Part shown: piece after piece, positions 44,268 through 53,241 of the stretch
How positions within the stretch are numbered: position 1 is the first letter of the stretch
How the letters are laid out: each line of letters begins with the position of its first letter
Source: Chryseobacterium sp. Leaf405
GTDB lineage: Bacteria > Bacteroidota > Bacteroidia > Flavobacteriales > Weeksellaceae
Direction of reading: 5' to 3'
Length of the DNA: 64,000 nucleotides
NCBI RefSeq assembly: GCF_001425355.1
Contig: NZ_LMQN01000016.1
Coordinates: 144,360-208,359 of the forward strand
Program-made: the position numbers and the translations under genes
The notes under the pieces: generated by a model
Told to the model about the DNA's origin: nothing
The model's database searches: none
The model's input: the letters and a program-made list of their open reading frames with translations, nothing else

Positions 44268-45983
44268 TTAATCTAACTTCAAATCTTTTCTTACTTCTTC
44301 AATTTTTGCTTCCAAAGACCTCAGTTTATCTCTGAAATCAGCTTCGGAAGTAATAGAATCTTTTACGGAAATATAAAATTTAATCTTCGGTTCTGTTCCT
44401 GAAGGTCTTACGCACACTTTTGTACCATCCTGAGTATAATAAATCAAAACATTCGATTTTGGAATGTCGTTCATCACTACTTTTTCATTTTTAGAAACGA
44501 TAAAATTAGTCTGCTCTTTAAAATCCTTGACTTCTTCAACCAACGATCCAGCCAATTCCTTTGGCGGATTTTCACGGAAATTCTTCATCATATTCTGAAT
44601 TTCTTCCGCTCCGTCTTTTCCTTTTCTTACCAAATTCACCAAACCTTCGTAATACATTCCGGTTTCCTGATAAATTTCGATCAGATATTGGTACATTGTT
44701 CTTCCGTTGGCTTTACACCAAGCAGCAATTTCACAAGCCAAGATAATACTTCCGCAAGAATCTTTGTCGCGAACGAAATCTCCCGTCATGAAACCGAAAC
44801 TTTCTTCGCCACCACAAATGAATTTTTCTTTTCCTTCCACATCACGGATCATTTTTCCGATCCATTTAAAACCTGTCAATCCGGCTTTGCACTGAACACC
44901 GAATTTCTGAGCAATATCAAAGAAAATATCAGACGTTACAATCGTAGAACCGATGAATTCTTTTCCGGTGATTTTATCCTGCTTTCTCCATTCATTTAAA
45001 ATATAATAGGTAAGAATTGTATTACATTGATTTCCATTCAGTAGATGAATTTCACCGTCCAGATTTCTTACTGCAATTCCTAACCTGTCACCGTCCGGAT
45101 CAGTTCCGATTACAATATCTGCATTGGTAATTTTAGCTAAATCCATCGCCATTTCCAATGCTGCAGGTTCTTCAGGGTTTGGAGAATCAACTGTTGGGAA
45201 ATTTCCGCTTGGAATCATTTGTTCTTTTACTAGATCAATCTTTTTGAAACCTGCTTTTTCCAACGCTCTAGGAACCGTTGTATAGGTTGTTCCATGAATT
45301 GATGTGAAAACTATATTTAAATTTTCTTTTCCAACATTCTGATAGGTAGAATTTTCTATGCAAGCATCAATATAAACTTCATCCTGCTCCTCTCCGATCC
45401 ATTCAATCAAATCATCATTTCCGTTGAATTTAATTTCATCAAATTTCACAGAATACACTTCATTGATAATCGCTTCATCATGAGGCGGAACAATTTGCGC
45501 CCCGTCGTTCCAATATACTTTATAACCGTTGTATTCAGGGGGATTGTGAGAAGCTGTCAATACGATTCCTCCATTACATTTTTTATCACGAACCGTGAAA
45601 GATAATTCCGGAGTCGGTCTGTGATTCTTGAAAAGCAATACTTTAATTCCGTTTGCCGTCAAAACATCTGCCACCAATTTTCCGAATTCTTTTGAATTAT
45701 TTCTTACATCATAAGCAATCGCAACACTGATTTCTTCCCCTTGAAACTGCTTTAACATATAATTCGCAAGTCCCTGTGTTGCTTGACCTAACGTGTATTT
45801 ATTTAAACGATTGGTTCCGACACCCATAATTCCTCTCATCCCTCCTGTTCCGAATTCCAGCTCTCTGTAAAATGAGTCTTCTAAATCGGGAGAATTGCTG
45901 TCAATTAACAATTGAACTGCATCTCTTGTTTCCTTATCGAATGTATCGCTTAACCAAAGTTTTGCTTTTTCTAATGTTGACAT
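44268..45983 (-). CDS. Phosphoglucomutase/phosphomannomutase-family enzyme
   Basis: A 571-residue alpha-D-phosphohexomutase. The phosphoserine loop is VLTASHNPPEYNGYK (serine in TASHNP, near residue 142), the metal loop GTDPDGDRLGIAV, the sugar loop GGEESFGFMTGDFVRDKD, and the phosphate loop RPSGTEPKIKFYI near the C-terminus. It interconverts hexose 1- and 6-phosphates, feeding glycan and energy metabolism. Length and motif spacing match the longer PgcA/phosphopentomutase-like branch. Which sugar it prefers is uncertain. It starts 17 bases beyond the lipoprotein gene. Confidence 0.92.
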   Translation of the reverse strand: MSTLEKAKLWLSDTFDKETRDAVQLLIDSNSPDLEDSFYRELEFGTGGMRGIMGVGTNRLNKYTLGQATQGLANYMLKQFQGEEISVAIAYDVRNNSKEFGKLVADVLTANGIKVLLFKNHRPTPELSFTVRDKKCNGGIVLTASHNPPEYNGYKVYWNDGAQIVPPHDEAIINEVYSVKFDEIKFNGNDDLIEWIGEEQDEVYIDACIENSTYQNVGKENLNIVFTSIHGTTYTTVPRALEKAGFKKIDLVKEQMIPSGNFPTVDSPNPEEPAALEMAMDLAKITNADIVIGTDPDGDRLGIAVRNLDGEIHLLNGNQCNTILTYYILNEWRKQDKITGKEFIGSTIVTSDIFFDIAQKFGVQCKAGLTGFKWIGKMIRDVEGKEKFICGGEESFGFMTGDFVRDKDSCGSIILACEIAAWCKANGRTMYQYLIEIYQETGMYYEGLVNLVRKGKDGAEEIQNMMKNFRENPPKELAGSLVEEVKDFKEQTNFIVSKNEKVVMNDIPKSNVLIYYTQDGTKVCVRPSGTEPKIKFYISVKDSITSEADFRDKLRSLEAKIEEVRKDLKLD

Positions 45984-46092
45984 ATTTGTATTTTGTTCTT
46001 TATAGTTTAATATTTGATTTGTTGTAGGTATCTATTTTATTTTGAAGATTTTTCACTGTATTTTATTCAGTCCTGAATTGCAAAACAGTGAT

Positions 46093-46794
46093 TTAATCCA
46101 ATTTTTTATTCTGTACATTCGTGGTTTTATCCACTTTAAAAGCACGGATTGGGTCATTATAATACACAAATTTAGCTGTATTCTGAATATGTCCTTTTAA
46201 TGAATCTTTTACGTTGACTTCGGCATAATTTCCATTTTTAGAATCAATTTTCAGATTTTCTATTTTCCAATATGGAGAAATCAAACTTGCTGTGTCAGAG
46301 ATTTTTATCACGGCTTCTTTTGTTTGTCCTAAAAAGTTGGCTCGGCTTCGGTTCTGCATTTCTACTTCTGCTCTTCTTGTGTTCACCGAACCCATAAATG
46401 TAGCATTATTTTTCAAATTAAGCTTAAAATTGTCGATCTTAATTTCGCTTGAAATATTCATTTCTACAGAATCGGAAATTGCTACTTTTTCCAGATTATA
46501 TTTTGAATAAATTGTTATATTATAAAAATCTACCCCTTTTGTTCCACGTTTTTCTTTGATTGAAAGGGTTTTGTCTGTCACATCAACATTCAGATTATCA
46601 GCAACATTCGGATAGGTTTCTATTTCAACAAAATTTTTTGTTCCTCTTGCATAGAATACACGGAACTTTCCTTCCAGATTAAGATTTACAAATTCTGAAA
46701 CATCTACATCTTTCGTTTCAATCTTTCCTTCCGGTGAAATCTTTCCACAGGAAACCACTGCCATCAACATGAATGTGTAAAATATATTTTTCAT
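46093..46794 (-). CDS. GIN-domain (DUF2807) lipoprotein
   Basis: A 233-residue protein with a short lipoprotein signal (MKNIFYTFMLMAVVSCGK, Cys16). The mature part is a repetitive right-handed beta structure of alternating short strands: EGKFRVFYARGTKNFVEIET, then VEMNISSEIKIDNFKLNLKN and RAEVEMQNRSRANFLGQ, as in the GIN domain DUF2807. The role is unknown; it is a cell-envelope protein common in Bacteroidota. Its start lies two bases after the stop of the DUF3667 gene, so they are in one operon with the GT2 gene. Confidence 0.82.
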   Translation of the reverse strand: MKNIFYTFMLMAVVSCGKISPEGKIETKDVDVSEFVNLNLEGKFRVFYARGTKNFVEIETYPNVADNLNVDVTDKTLSIKEKRGTKGVDFYNITIYSKYNLEKVAISDSVEMNISSEIKIDNFKLNLKNNATFMGSVNTRRAEVEMQNRSRANFLGQTKEAVIKISDTASLISPYWKIENLKIDSKNGNYAEVNVKDSLKGHIQNTAKFVYYNDPIRAFKVDKTTNVQNKKLD

Positions 46795-46796
46795 AT

Positions 46797-47525
46797 TTAA
46801 TAAAATATTTTATATAAAATCGAAACTACAACCATACTTTCCACTCCCAATAGCACATAAAAAACTGATATTCTCCAAAGTAAACCTGGTTTTGAATATG
46901 AATTTTTAAAAGCATTCCAATAAGTAATTGCCGGGAAAATAATAGAAAGACCGAATATAATTTTGTCGATGAAATCGAAAATCTTTGAAACAGGCTTCCA
47001 TAAACCAATCAGACTTACAATATCGTCCAACAAAAATAAGATTAAAATTCCTAAAAGACTAACGGTTCCGATGATAAAATGCTCCGCAATATTCAAATTT
47101 ATTCTTTTAAATAAAAAATAAGCATTTACAGCAAGCATAGGGATGATGATAAATAATATCGTTTTAGAATATTTCGACAAGAAATTTCTTATTTGATAAT
47201 CATCTTCAATTTCGGGTGGTGCAAACTTTTCGTAGTAATGCATTCCCAATACATTAAAACTGAAAAGAATCAGTAACAACGGTATAAAACTGTTGTATCT
47301 GATTCTTTTTCCTGCAATATAATTCATTGCCGTTTGTCCGGGTCTGAAAAAAATTTCTTTTATAGTTTGGAAAAATTTAGCTTCAACATGCCAAATCGAT
47401 CCGAGAATATCATTTTTGATTAAAGAACGTGGAGTTATTCTTGCTGTGTCCGCCTTCTGTCCGCAATGAGCACAAAACTCATCGGAGATTGAATGACCGC
47501 AGTTCAAACAACTTTTTGAATTCAT
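46797..47525 (-). CDS. DUF3667 membrane protein with zinc ribbon
   Basis: A 242-residue protein. A zinc ribbon at the N-terminus (SCLNCGHSISDEFCAHCGQK) has two CxxC pairs. It is followed by TPRSLIKNDILGSIWHVEAK, the DUF3667 core, with four or five membrane helices behind it (residues about 80-240). DUF3667 proteins are widespread in Bacteroidota and their role is not known. The stop is two bases before the GIN-domain gene and the start is two bases after the GT2 gene, so they are tightly packed in one operon. Confidence 0.85.
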   Translation of the reverse strand: MNSKSCLNCGHSISDEFCAHCGQKADTARITPRSLIKNDILGSIWHVEAKFFQTIKEIFFRPGQTAMNYIAGKRIRYNSFIPLLLILFSFNVLGMHYYEKFAPPEIEDDYQIRNFLSKYSKTILFIIIPMLAVNAYFLFKRINLNIAEHFIIGTVSLLGILILFLLDDIVSLIGLWKPVSKIFDFIDKIIFGLSIIFPAITYWNAFKNSYSKPGLLWRISVFYVLLGVESMVVVSILYKIFY

Positions 47526-47527
47526 CT

Positions 47528-48478
47528 TTAAATCACCTCGTCAATATTGTAATTCTTATGTTCCCTGTTTGTTCTGATAATCATTTCGCCTAAAAATCCT
47601 GCAATGAAAAGCAAAGTTCCCATAATCATCATCGTTAAAGCAATGAAGAACCAAGGATTATTAGTAATTAAATGTCCGTAAATTCCTCTTGCAACATCAA
47701 TTAATTTTGAAACTCCCAACCAAAGTGCTGAAAGAAAACCTAAGATAAACATTATAGTTCCTACAGCTCCGAAGAAATGCATAGGTCTTCCGCCGAAACG
47801 ACTTACAAACCAAAGCGTTACTAAATCTAAGAATCCTCTGATAAATCTTTCTGTTCCGAATTTCGAAGTTCCGTAAGGTCTCGCCTGATGTTTTACTTCT
47901 TTTTCCGTGATTCTTCTGAAGCCTGCATTGGCAGCCAAAACCGGAATATATCGATGCATATCTCCATACACGTCAATCGTTTTTACCACCTGCTTTTTGT
48001 AAGCTTTCAACCCACAATTGAAATCATGAAGTTCAACGCCTGAAACTTTTCTTGCTGCTGCATTGAATAATTTTGACGGAACATTTTTCGTCATGACATT
48101 GTCAAAACGCTTCTTTTTCCAGCCGGAAACAATATCATAATTTTCATGAATTACCATATTATAAAGGTCCGGAATTTCTTCCGGAAAATCCTGTAAATCA
48201 GCATCCATTGTAATAATTACGTCTCCGTTTGTTCTTTCAAAAGCTGCATGAAGCGCCTGAGATTTTCCGTAATTTTTTGAAAATTTGATACCGTGGATCT
48301 GCGGATGCTGAACTTTTAAATTCTCGATAATACTCCACGATAAATCTGTACTTCCGTCATCTACAAACCAGATTTCATACGATAAACTGTTTGATCTGCA
48401 AACATTATCAATTCTTGAAAAAAGCTCTTCCAGAGAGGCCTCCTCGTTCAATAACGGAATAACTATAGATAGGTTCAT
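47528..48478 (-). CDS. GT2 glycosyltransferase, polyprenyl-phosphate sugar transferase type
   Basis: A 316-residue enzyme. The GT-A domain starts LSIVIPLLNEEASLEELF and carries WFVDDGSTDLSW and MDADLQDFPEEIP (the DxD motif). A conserved HDFNCGLKAYKKQV follows, and two membrane helices near residues 235-260 and 270-305 anchor it. This is the GtrB/DPM-like subfamily that links a sugar to undecaprenyl phosphate on the cytosolic face. Its product could feed the GT-C enzymes in the cell, including the DUF2723 protein at 25743 (inference). It is followed by the DUF3667 and GIN genes. Confidence 0.9.
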   Translation of the reverse strand: MNLSIVIPLLNEEASLEELFSRIDNVCRSNSLSYEIWFVDDGSTDLSWSIIENLKVQHPQIHGIKFSKNYGKSQALHAAFERTNGDVIITMDADLQDFPEEIPDLYNMVIHENYDIVSGWKKKRFDNVMTKNVPSKLFNAAARKVSGVELHDFNCGLKAYKKQVVKTIDVYGDMHRYIPVLAANAGFRRITEKEVKHQARPYGTSKFGTERFIRGFLDLVTLWFVSRFGGRPMHFFGAVGTIMFILGFLSALWLGVSKLIDVARGIYGHLITNNPWFFIALTMMIMGTLLFIAGFLGEMIIRTNREHKNYNIDEVI

Positions 48479-48493
48479 TTAAATTTAATAAAA

Positions 48494-49093
48494 TTATTCT
48501 TGATTTTCTGTTTCCTGATAAACACTTCTTGTTCTGAAAAATGCTCCAAAAAATAACGACAAAACTACGTAAAATATAAGGATTGCTGCAAAATATCCTG
48601 AAAAATGACTTGCCGTAAGCATATCTTTTCCTTTAACAGCTTTCGGAGAGAAACTTGGAAGTCTTTCTTTATACTTCTGATCAAGTTCATCAATATCTTT
48701 CTGATGTTTCAAAACCTTTCTTGCAGACTTATATTCTTTATCCATTTCTGCTTTTTGTCTCGTTACGTATTGATAATTCAACAGTTTTTTAGCATCTAGA
48801 TCAACAAAATTCATAAAAGCATAAATACTTACAATCGAAAGAGCTCCACCGATAAACATTGGAATAAATGCTCTTTTGAATGCATCTTTAAAACTTACGA
48901 CTCTATTGTTGTTCCAGTAAGATTTTACTGACCAGAATGCTGCTCCTGCGTAAATAAGCGGTAATACGAAAGCATTGGCTTTCAACGAAATATCAAAATA
49001 ATTAACTCCTAAAAAGAAGTAATACACCACGAGAAAAACGATCATCGTAGCACCAAACAGTAAAATTCCTAATGTGGAAGGGCTTTTTATCAT
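48494..49093 (-). CDS. DUF4199 membrane protein
   Basis: A 199-residue protein from the ATG at 49093 (MIKSPSTLGILLFGATMIVF). The frame opens earlier (49171), but the extra residues are polar and unlike the family. There are four hydrophobic helices (near residues 7-28, 37-55, 76-98 and 165-187) and a charged coil-like loop (KAEMDKEYKSARKVLKHQKD). This is the layout of DUF4199, common in Bacteroidota and of no known function. It is 15 bases upstream of the GT2 gene, so part of the same operon. It is divergent from ffs. Confidence 0.82.
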   Translation of the reverse strand: MIKSPSTLGILLFGATMIVFLVVYYFFLGVNYFDISLKANAFVLPLIYAGAAFWSVKSYWNNNRVVSFKDAFKRAFIPMFIGGALSIVSIYAFMNFVDLDAKKLLNYQYVTRQKAEMDKEYKSARKVLKHQKDIDELDQKYKERLPSFSPKAVKGKDMLTASHFSGYFAAILIFYVVLSLFFGAFFRTRSVYQETENQE

Positions 49094-49191
49094 ATCTAAA
49101 TTTTTTGAAAATTTTTGAAAAATTATTAAGCTGAATTTCAGCAATGTAGCTCTATCAGCGTATTTTTTCAATTAATTTTCTGTAATAATGT

Positions 49192-49221
49192 TTTGAAGTT
49201 TATAAAATATTCCTACCTTTG
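49192..49221 (+). promoter_or_regulatory. Promoter of the SRP RNA gene
   Basis: TTTG (49192-49195), an 18-base gap, then TACCTTTG (49214-49221): near-ideal Bacteroidota -33 and -7 elements. The start would be near 49226, where the RNA helix begins. Confidence 0.75.
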
Positions 49222-49225
49222 CAAC

Positions 49226-49326
49226 GGCAAGTCCTAAACAACCAGCTCCTGAGAATCCTCCAGGGTGGGAACGCAGCAAAGGTAATTGGTTGAGCGGTGT
49301 GATTTAGGTAGCTTGCCATTTTTTTT
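49226..49326 (+). ncRNA. ffs: Small signal recognition particle RNA (4.5S-like)
   Basis: About 92 bases (49226-49317) that fold into one long hairpin: GGCAAG pairs with CTTGCC at the ends, CCTAAA with TTTAGG, CAACC with GGTTG inwards. The apical part, CCTCCAGGGTGGGAACGCAG followed by CAAAGG, has the GGAA-type tetraloop and the asymmetric internal loop of SRP domain IV, where Ffh binds. A T run (49318 onwards) ends the transcript. The promoter lies directly upstream. It guides membrane and exported proteins to the Sec machinery. Confidence 0.9.
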
Positions 49327-49426
49327 GGTTTAAGTTGAAGAGAGGTAATTTGAAGATTATCTTTTTTTATGTCTAAACTTTCCAACATTTCTATTTGAAT
49401 TTTCAAATTATCTCTCTAAATTTTAT

Positions 49427-50113
49427 TTAAAATTCGAACTCCTCACCTAATTTTGGTAAAACAAGTTCTACATTTTTATCTGCAAAATGCTTCAATGCAA
49501 TTTCGTGGTTAATTTCAATGGCTGGGAATGTATCAAAATGACATCCGATCACTTTTGGAGTTTTCAACAATTCTGTGGCTGCAAAAATTGCTTCTTCCGG
49601 ACCCATTGTGTAGTGACCTCCAATCGGAAGGATAGAAAGGTCTAAATTCCCGTACAATCTTGGAAATAACTCCATATCTGCCATTACCCCTGTATCACCA
49701 GCTAAATAAAGATTTCTACCTTCAGGAAATCTGAAAATATAACCTACAGGAACACCTCCATAGCTTCCGTCAGGAAACGAACTTGTATGATGAGCCGGAA
49801 CCATTGAAATTTTAAGATCATCGATTTTTGCCGACCCTCCTAAATTTACATCATCTGTATTTTTCGCATTTTTGAAATATCCACAAATTTCCGGAACAGC
49901 AATAATCGTGGCTTCCGGGTGAAATTGTAATACCTCTTCCACGTCTGCAATATGATCTCCATGCGCGTGAGTTAATAAAATATAATCAATTTTCTGAGCC
50001 GATATATCAAAACCTGATTCTGCTTTTTTGTAGTTGTAGAAAGGATCACATAAGATCATTTTGTCTTTATAAGTGAACAAAAAACAGTTTTGTCCTAAAT
50101 ATTGTATTTTCAT
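49427..50113 (-). CDS. Metallo-beta-lactamase-fold hydrolase (UPF0173 family)
   Basis: A 228-residue protein. Metal ligands are in LLTHAHGDHIADVEE (HxHxDH), VPAHHTSSFPDG, LAGDTGVMADM (Asp) and GCHFDTFPAI (His). The N-terminal KIQYLGQNCFLFTYKDKMIL is typical of UPF0173/YtkL-like proteins. It probably hydrolyses a phosphate or ester substrate in the cytosol, but no substrate is established for the family. It sits just upstream of the convergent ffs and 25 bases downstream of menA on the same strand, so it may be carried on the menA transcript. Confidence 0.9.
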   Translation of the reverse strand: MKIQYLGQNCFLFTYKDKMILCDPFYNYKKAESGFDISAQKIDYILLTHAHGDHIADVEEVLQFHPEATIIAVPEICGYFKNAKNTDDVNLGGSAKIDDLKISMVPAHHTSSFPDGSYGGVPVGYIFRFPEGRNLYLAGDTGVMADMELFPRLYGNLDLSILPIGGHYTMGPEEAIFAATELLKTPKVIGCHFDTFPAIEINHEIALKHFADKNVELVLPKLGEEFEF

Positions 50114-50138
50114 TTTAAATTTATTTTTGAATTATTTA

Positions 50139-51068
50139 CTATACGAAAAAGTTAAGTCCGAAAGCGGTAAGAACTGCCATTACAAAAGTAATAATACCGA
50201 CCTGTTTCAAAAACGGATCTAGCTGTTTCGGTTCTTTAATTTCCATGATTTTCCTTCTTAGTTTCGCTATTGGAATCAACAAAATCATTACAATAAAGAC
50301 ATAATAATTTTGAGATTGAAAGAAGCCATTAACTCCAAAAAACATTAAAAGTAAAATTAAAGGAAGCTGGAGTAAAATCATTTCGTAAATCATCGCATTT
50401 TTGAATCCTATTCTCAGTGCGAAACTATTTTTACCTGATAATCTGTCGCTTTCGATGTCTCTCATATTGTTTAGATTCAAAACTGCCATGCTCATCATCC
50501 CGATCGCTGTTCCCGGCAATAGCATATCCCAACTGAACGTTTTTGTAAACAGAAAATAACTTCCGCAAACCGAAACCAATCCAAAAAATACAAATACGAA
50601 AAGATCTCCCAATCCCATGTATCCGTAAGGTTTTTTACCAACTGTATAGCCAATCGCCGCTAAAATACAAGCTACTCCCAAACCGATGAAAATATAAAAT
50701 TCGTTCATATACTTCGGGATGAAAGCAACGTATAAAAGTGCAACCGTTGCAACAAAAGACAACACCGAGAAAAGAATGACTGCATTTCTCATTTGTTTTG
50801 CTGTAATTTTTCCTGATGCCACTGCTCTTGCTTCAGCTTCCGTCGCCCTTTTAGCATCGGTTCCTTTTACACCGTCTCCGTAATCATTTGCATAGTTTGA
50901 TAAGATCTGGTACAGCAAAGTCACCAAAAGCGCCAATGCCAGAATTTTCCAGTCCCAAACTCCACCTTCACCATAAAGCCTCCATTTTGCAATGAATGCA
51001 CCCATTATAATTCCGCTCATGGAAAGCGGTAATGTTCTAAGCCTTGCGGCTTTTATCCAATCTTTCAT
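50139..51068 (-). CDS. menA: 1,4-dihydroxy-2-naphthoate polyprenyltransferase
   Basis: A 309-residue inner-membrane enzyme with eight or nine helices. The two prenyl-diphosphate motifs are NYANDYGDGVKGTDAKR (near residue 62) and NNMRDIESDRLSGKNSFALR (near residue 200). It attaches the isoprenoid chain to 1,4-dihydroxy-2-naphthoate, the step before UbiE methylation in menaquinone synthesis; menaquinone is the respiratory quinone of flavobacteria. It is paired with menB (51141), but an inverted repeat of unknown role lies between the two genes. Confidence 0.93.
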   Translation of the reverse strand: MKDWIKAARLRTLPLSMSGIIMGAFIAKWRLYGEGGVWDWKILALALLVTLLYQILSNYANDYGDGVKGTDAKRATEAEARAVASGKITAKQMRNAVILFSVLSFVATVALLYVAFIPKYMNEFYIFIGLGVACILAAIGYTVGKKPYGYMGLGDLFVFVFFGLVSVCGSYFLFTKTFSWDMLLPGTAIGMMSMAVLNLNNMRDIESDRLSGKNSFALRIGFKNAMIYEMILLQLPLILLLMFFGVNGFFQSQNYYVFIVMILLIPIAKLRRKIMEIKEPKQLDPFLKQVGIITFVMAVLTAFGLNFFV

Positions 51069-51083
51069 AATTTATAAGTAATG

Positions 51084-51136
51084 AGTAATTGGTAATAAGT
51101 ACTGCTAATATTGCTCATTACTTATTACCAATTACT
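51084..51136. repeat. Long inverted repeat between menB and menA
   Basis: An 18-base arm (51084-51101, AGTAATTGGTAATAAGTA) has its perfect reverse complement at 51119-51136, separated by 17 bases. The arms consist of repeated TAAT/AGTA words like other flavobacterial intergenic repeats. On the menB-menA transcript it could fold into a stable hairpin, but there is no T tract. Confidence 0.7.
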
Positions 51137-51140
51137 TATG

Positions 51141-51977
51141 TTAGGATATCCATTTATCTTTTCCGAAATCAGGCTTTCTCTTTTCTAAGAAGGCATTTCG
51201 TCCCTCTTTTGCCTCTTCCGTCATGTATGCCAAACGCGTTGCTTCTCCTGCAAAAACCTGCTGCCCCACCATTCCATCGTCTGTAAGATTCATCGCAAAC
51301 TTCAACATTCTGATAGACATTGGAGATTTTGCCAATATTTCCTGAGCCCATTCGTAAGCAGTCTCTTCTAGTTCATCGTGAGGAATTACTGCGTTTACCA
51401 TTCCCATTTCGAATGCTTCCTGAGCTGAATAATTTCTGCCTAAAAAGAAAATTTCACGAGCTTTTTTCTGTCCCACCATTTTAGCTAAATATGCAGAACC
51501 GTAACCACCGTCAAAACTTGTAACATCTGCATCCGTTTGTTTGAAAATAGCGTGTTCCTTGCTTGCTAACGTTAAGTCGCAAACCACATGAAGAGAATGA
51601 CCGCCGCCAACTGCCCATCCCGGAACTACTGCAATCACGGCTTTTGGCATAAAACGGATCAAACGCTGAACTTCCAGAATATTCAAACGGTGTCTTCCGT
51701 CTTCTCCCACATATCCCTGCTCGCCTCTCGCTTTTTGGTCGCCTCCGCTGCAAAAAGCCCAAACTCCGTCTTTCGAGCTTGGTCCTTCCCCTGAAAGTAA
51801 AACAACACCAATTGACGAATCTTCTGAAGCGTCGTAAAAGGCATCGTATAATTCTGAAGTAGTCTTAGGTCTGAAAGCATTACGAATTTCCGGTCTGTTG
51901 AAAGCAATTCTCGCAACGCCATTACATTTTTTATAGGTAATATCGTCGTATTCCTTAACGGTTTTCCACTCGATCAT
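51141..51977 (-). CDS. menB: 1,4-dihydroxy-2-naphthoyl-CoA synthase
   Basis: A 278-residue crotonase-fold enzyme. Signature parts are CNGVARIAFNRPEIRNAFRP, the oxyanion-hole stretch WAFCSGGDQKARG and PGWAVGGGHSLHVVCDL, and QTDADVTSFDGGYGSAYLA with EIFFLGRNYSAQEA. In E. coli MenB the corresponding position is a Gly (QTGPKV) that needs bicarbonate; here an Asp (QTDADV) stands there, as in type II MenB, which carries its own catalytic carboxylate. It cyclises o-succinylbenzoyl-CoA in menaquinone synthesis. It precedes menA. Confidence 0.95.
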   Translation of the reverse strand: MIEWKTVKEYDDITYKKCNGVARIAFNRPEIRNAFRPKTTSELYDAFYDASEDSSIGVVLLSGEGPSSKDGVWAFCSGGDQKARGEQGYVGEDGRHRLNILEVQRLIRFMPKAVIAVVPGWAVGGGHSLHVVCDLTLASKEHAIFKQTDADVTSFDGGYGSAYLAKMVGQKKAREIFFLGRNYSAQEAFEMGMVNAVIPHDELEETAYEWAQEILAKSPMSIRMLKFAMNLTDDGMVGQQVFAGEATRLAYMTEEAKEGRNAFLEKRKPDFGKDKWIS

Positions 51978-52121
51978 TTTTGTAAAATTTTTCCCAAAGA
52001 TACGGAATTACAGAGAATTTTAACATTGATTTTTGATGATAATCATTGGAAAATTACCATATTCTTTAACAGGAAAATTATTTTTAAAATTGATTTTATT
52101 TGGTTCTGAATAGCACCAAAA

Positions 52122-52148
52122 AAAACCGAAACAAAAATGTTACGGTTT
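52122..52148 (-). terminator. Terminator of the TPR protein gene
   Basis: AAAACCG and CGGTTTT arms with inner AAC/GTT pairing; on the minus strand followed by TTTTTGG. It lies 28 bases after the stop codon at 52176. Confidence 0.75.
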
Positions 52149-52175
52149 TATATTTAAATTTCAAAAATTTGAAAA

Positions 52176-53213
52176 TTATTTAGCAGGTTGTTTTGCCTGA
52201 AGTTCAGCTTCTTTAGCTTTCATTTCATTATACTTAGCCGTATTCTTAGTCGTGTTATAGATATCTTTTAGCGTCTGAACTGCATTAATATCCGTCGGCA
52301 TAGCCTGTTGCCATTTTTCAGCATAAGGTGTTGCTTTACCAAATCTCTCCTTTCTTGCTTCAATTAGTTTTGTAGCATCGTCCGGTTTAGATTTTCTTAA
52401 TGCATTGATATCAGCAACAGCTTTTTCATCATCTCCGATTACTGCATAAACCAGATTTTGATAAGCATTAGAGAAATCAGGTTTTAGCTCAATTGCTTTT
52501 TGAAAAGAAGCAACCGCCTCATTTGTGGTTTCAGGATTTTTAGACTGAAGAACTCCCAAATTATACCAATTTGTCGCATCATTAGGATTTTTAGCTAGTT
52601 GCTCCTTTAAATTCGTCATGAATTTATCCGTGTTTCCTGTAGCGTACAGTACACTTCCCTGATACTCTTTTAATTTTGTACTGTTAGGAAATTTTGCCAA
52701 TCCTTTTTCAATAAGCGCTAAAGCTTCATCGTTTTTCTTAGCATTGATTAATAAAGTAGATAAGGTTTCATACAAATCCTGCTCAACACTTGGAGACTGC
52801 TCAGTTTTAAAATCTGAATAATCTTTTGAAGCTGTTTTCTTCAATAAATCCCAAGTCGTTTTATCATAACTTAACACCTGACCAGATTTATTATCTTTCG
52901 CCGTATATGTTGTCTCAACACCAGTATAACCGGAGTTAATCAAATCTGTATATATTTTTGTAGCCTGAGGAATATCGTTTGCCAAAGCATAATTTAAACC
53001 TGAGTAATATACATATACTTTATTGTCCTGACCTGTTGCTTTCAACAAGTTGTAAACTTCCATAAACTTAGGTGCTGCAACGGCATAATTTTTTGCATTA
53101 TACGCATCCATTGCAGCTTTGTTAGCTTCTTGTAGCTTAGCGTTTGCATCTTCCTTCTGTCCGAAAACAAAAGCTGAGGCAACGATAGCCATACCTAAAA
53201 TTAGCTTTTTCAT
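52176..53213 (-). CDS. TPR-repeat exported protein
   Basis: A 345-residue protein with a signal peptide (MKKLILGMAIVASAFVFGQ). It is built of helical TPR repeats: AMDAYNAKNYAVAAPKFMEV, LINAKKNDEALALIEKGLAK, LKEYQGSVLYATGNTDKFM, ATNWYNLGVLQSKNPETTNE and SFQKAIELKPDFSNAYQNLV, ending in a Lys/Glu/Ala-rich helix. TPR scaffolds bind other proteins, here probably in the periplasm. Its partner is unknown. It is 28 bases downstream of gyrA and on the same strand, an arrangement I consider common in Chryseobacterium-like genomes. Confidence 0.85.
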   Translation of the reverse strand: MKKLILGMAIVASAFVFGQKEDANAKLQEANKAAMDAYNAKNYAVAAPKFMEVYNLLKATGQDNKVYVYYSGLNYALANDIPQATKIYTDLINSGYTGVETTYTAKDNKSGQVLSYDKTTWDLLKKTASKDYSDFKTEQSPSVEQDLYETLSTLLINAKKNDEALALIEKGLAKFPNSTKLKEYQGSVLYATGNTDKFMTNLKEQLAKNPNDATNWYNLGVLQSKNPETTNEAVASFQKAIELKPDFSNAYQNLVYAVIGDDEKAVADINALRKSKPDDATKLIEARKERFGKATPYAEKWQQAMPTDINAVQTLKDIYNTTKNTAKYNEMKAKEAELQAKQPAK

Positions 53214-53241
53214 AATCTATTTTTATATTAATTGTACAATT

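Noticed and set aside
49200..49406. Minus-strand frame of 68 residues across the SRP RNA
   Set aside because: The region is occupied by ffs with a complete promoter, helix and T tract; the frame has no family resemblance.
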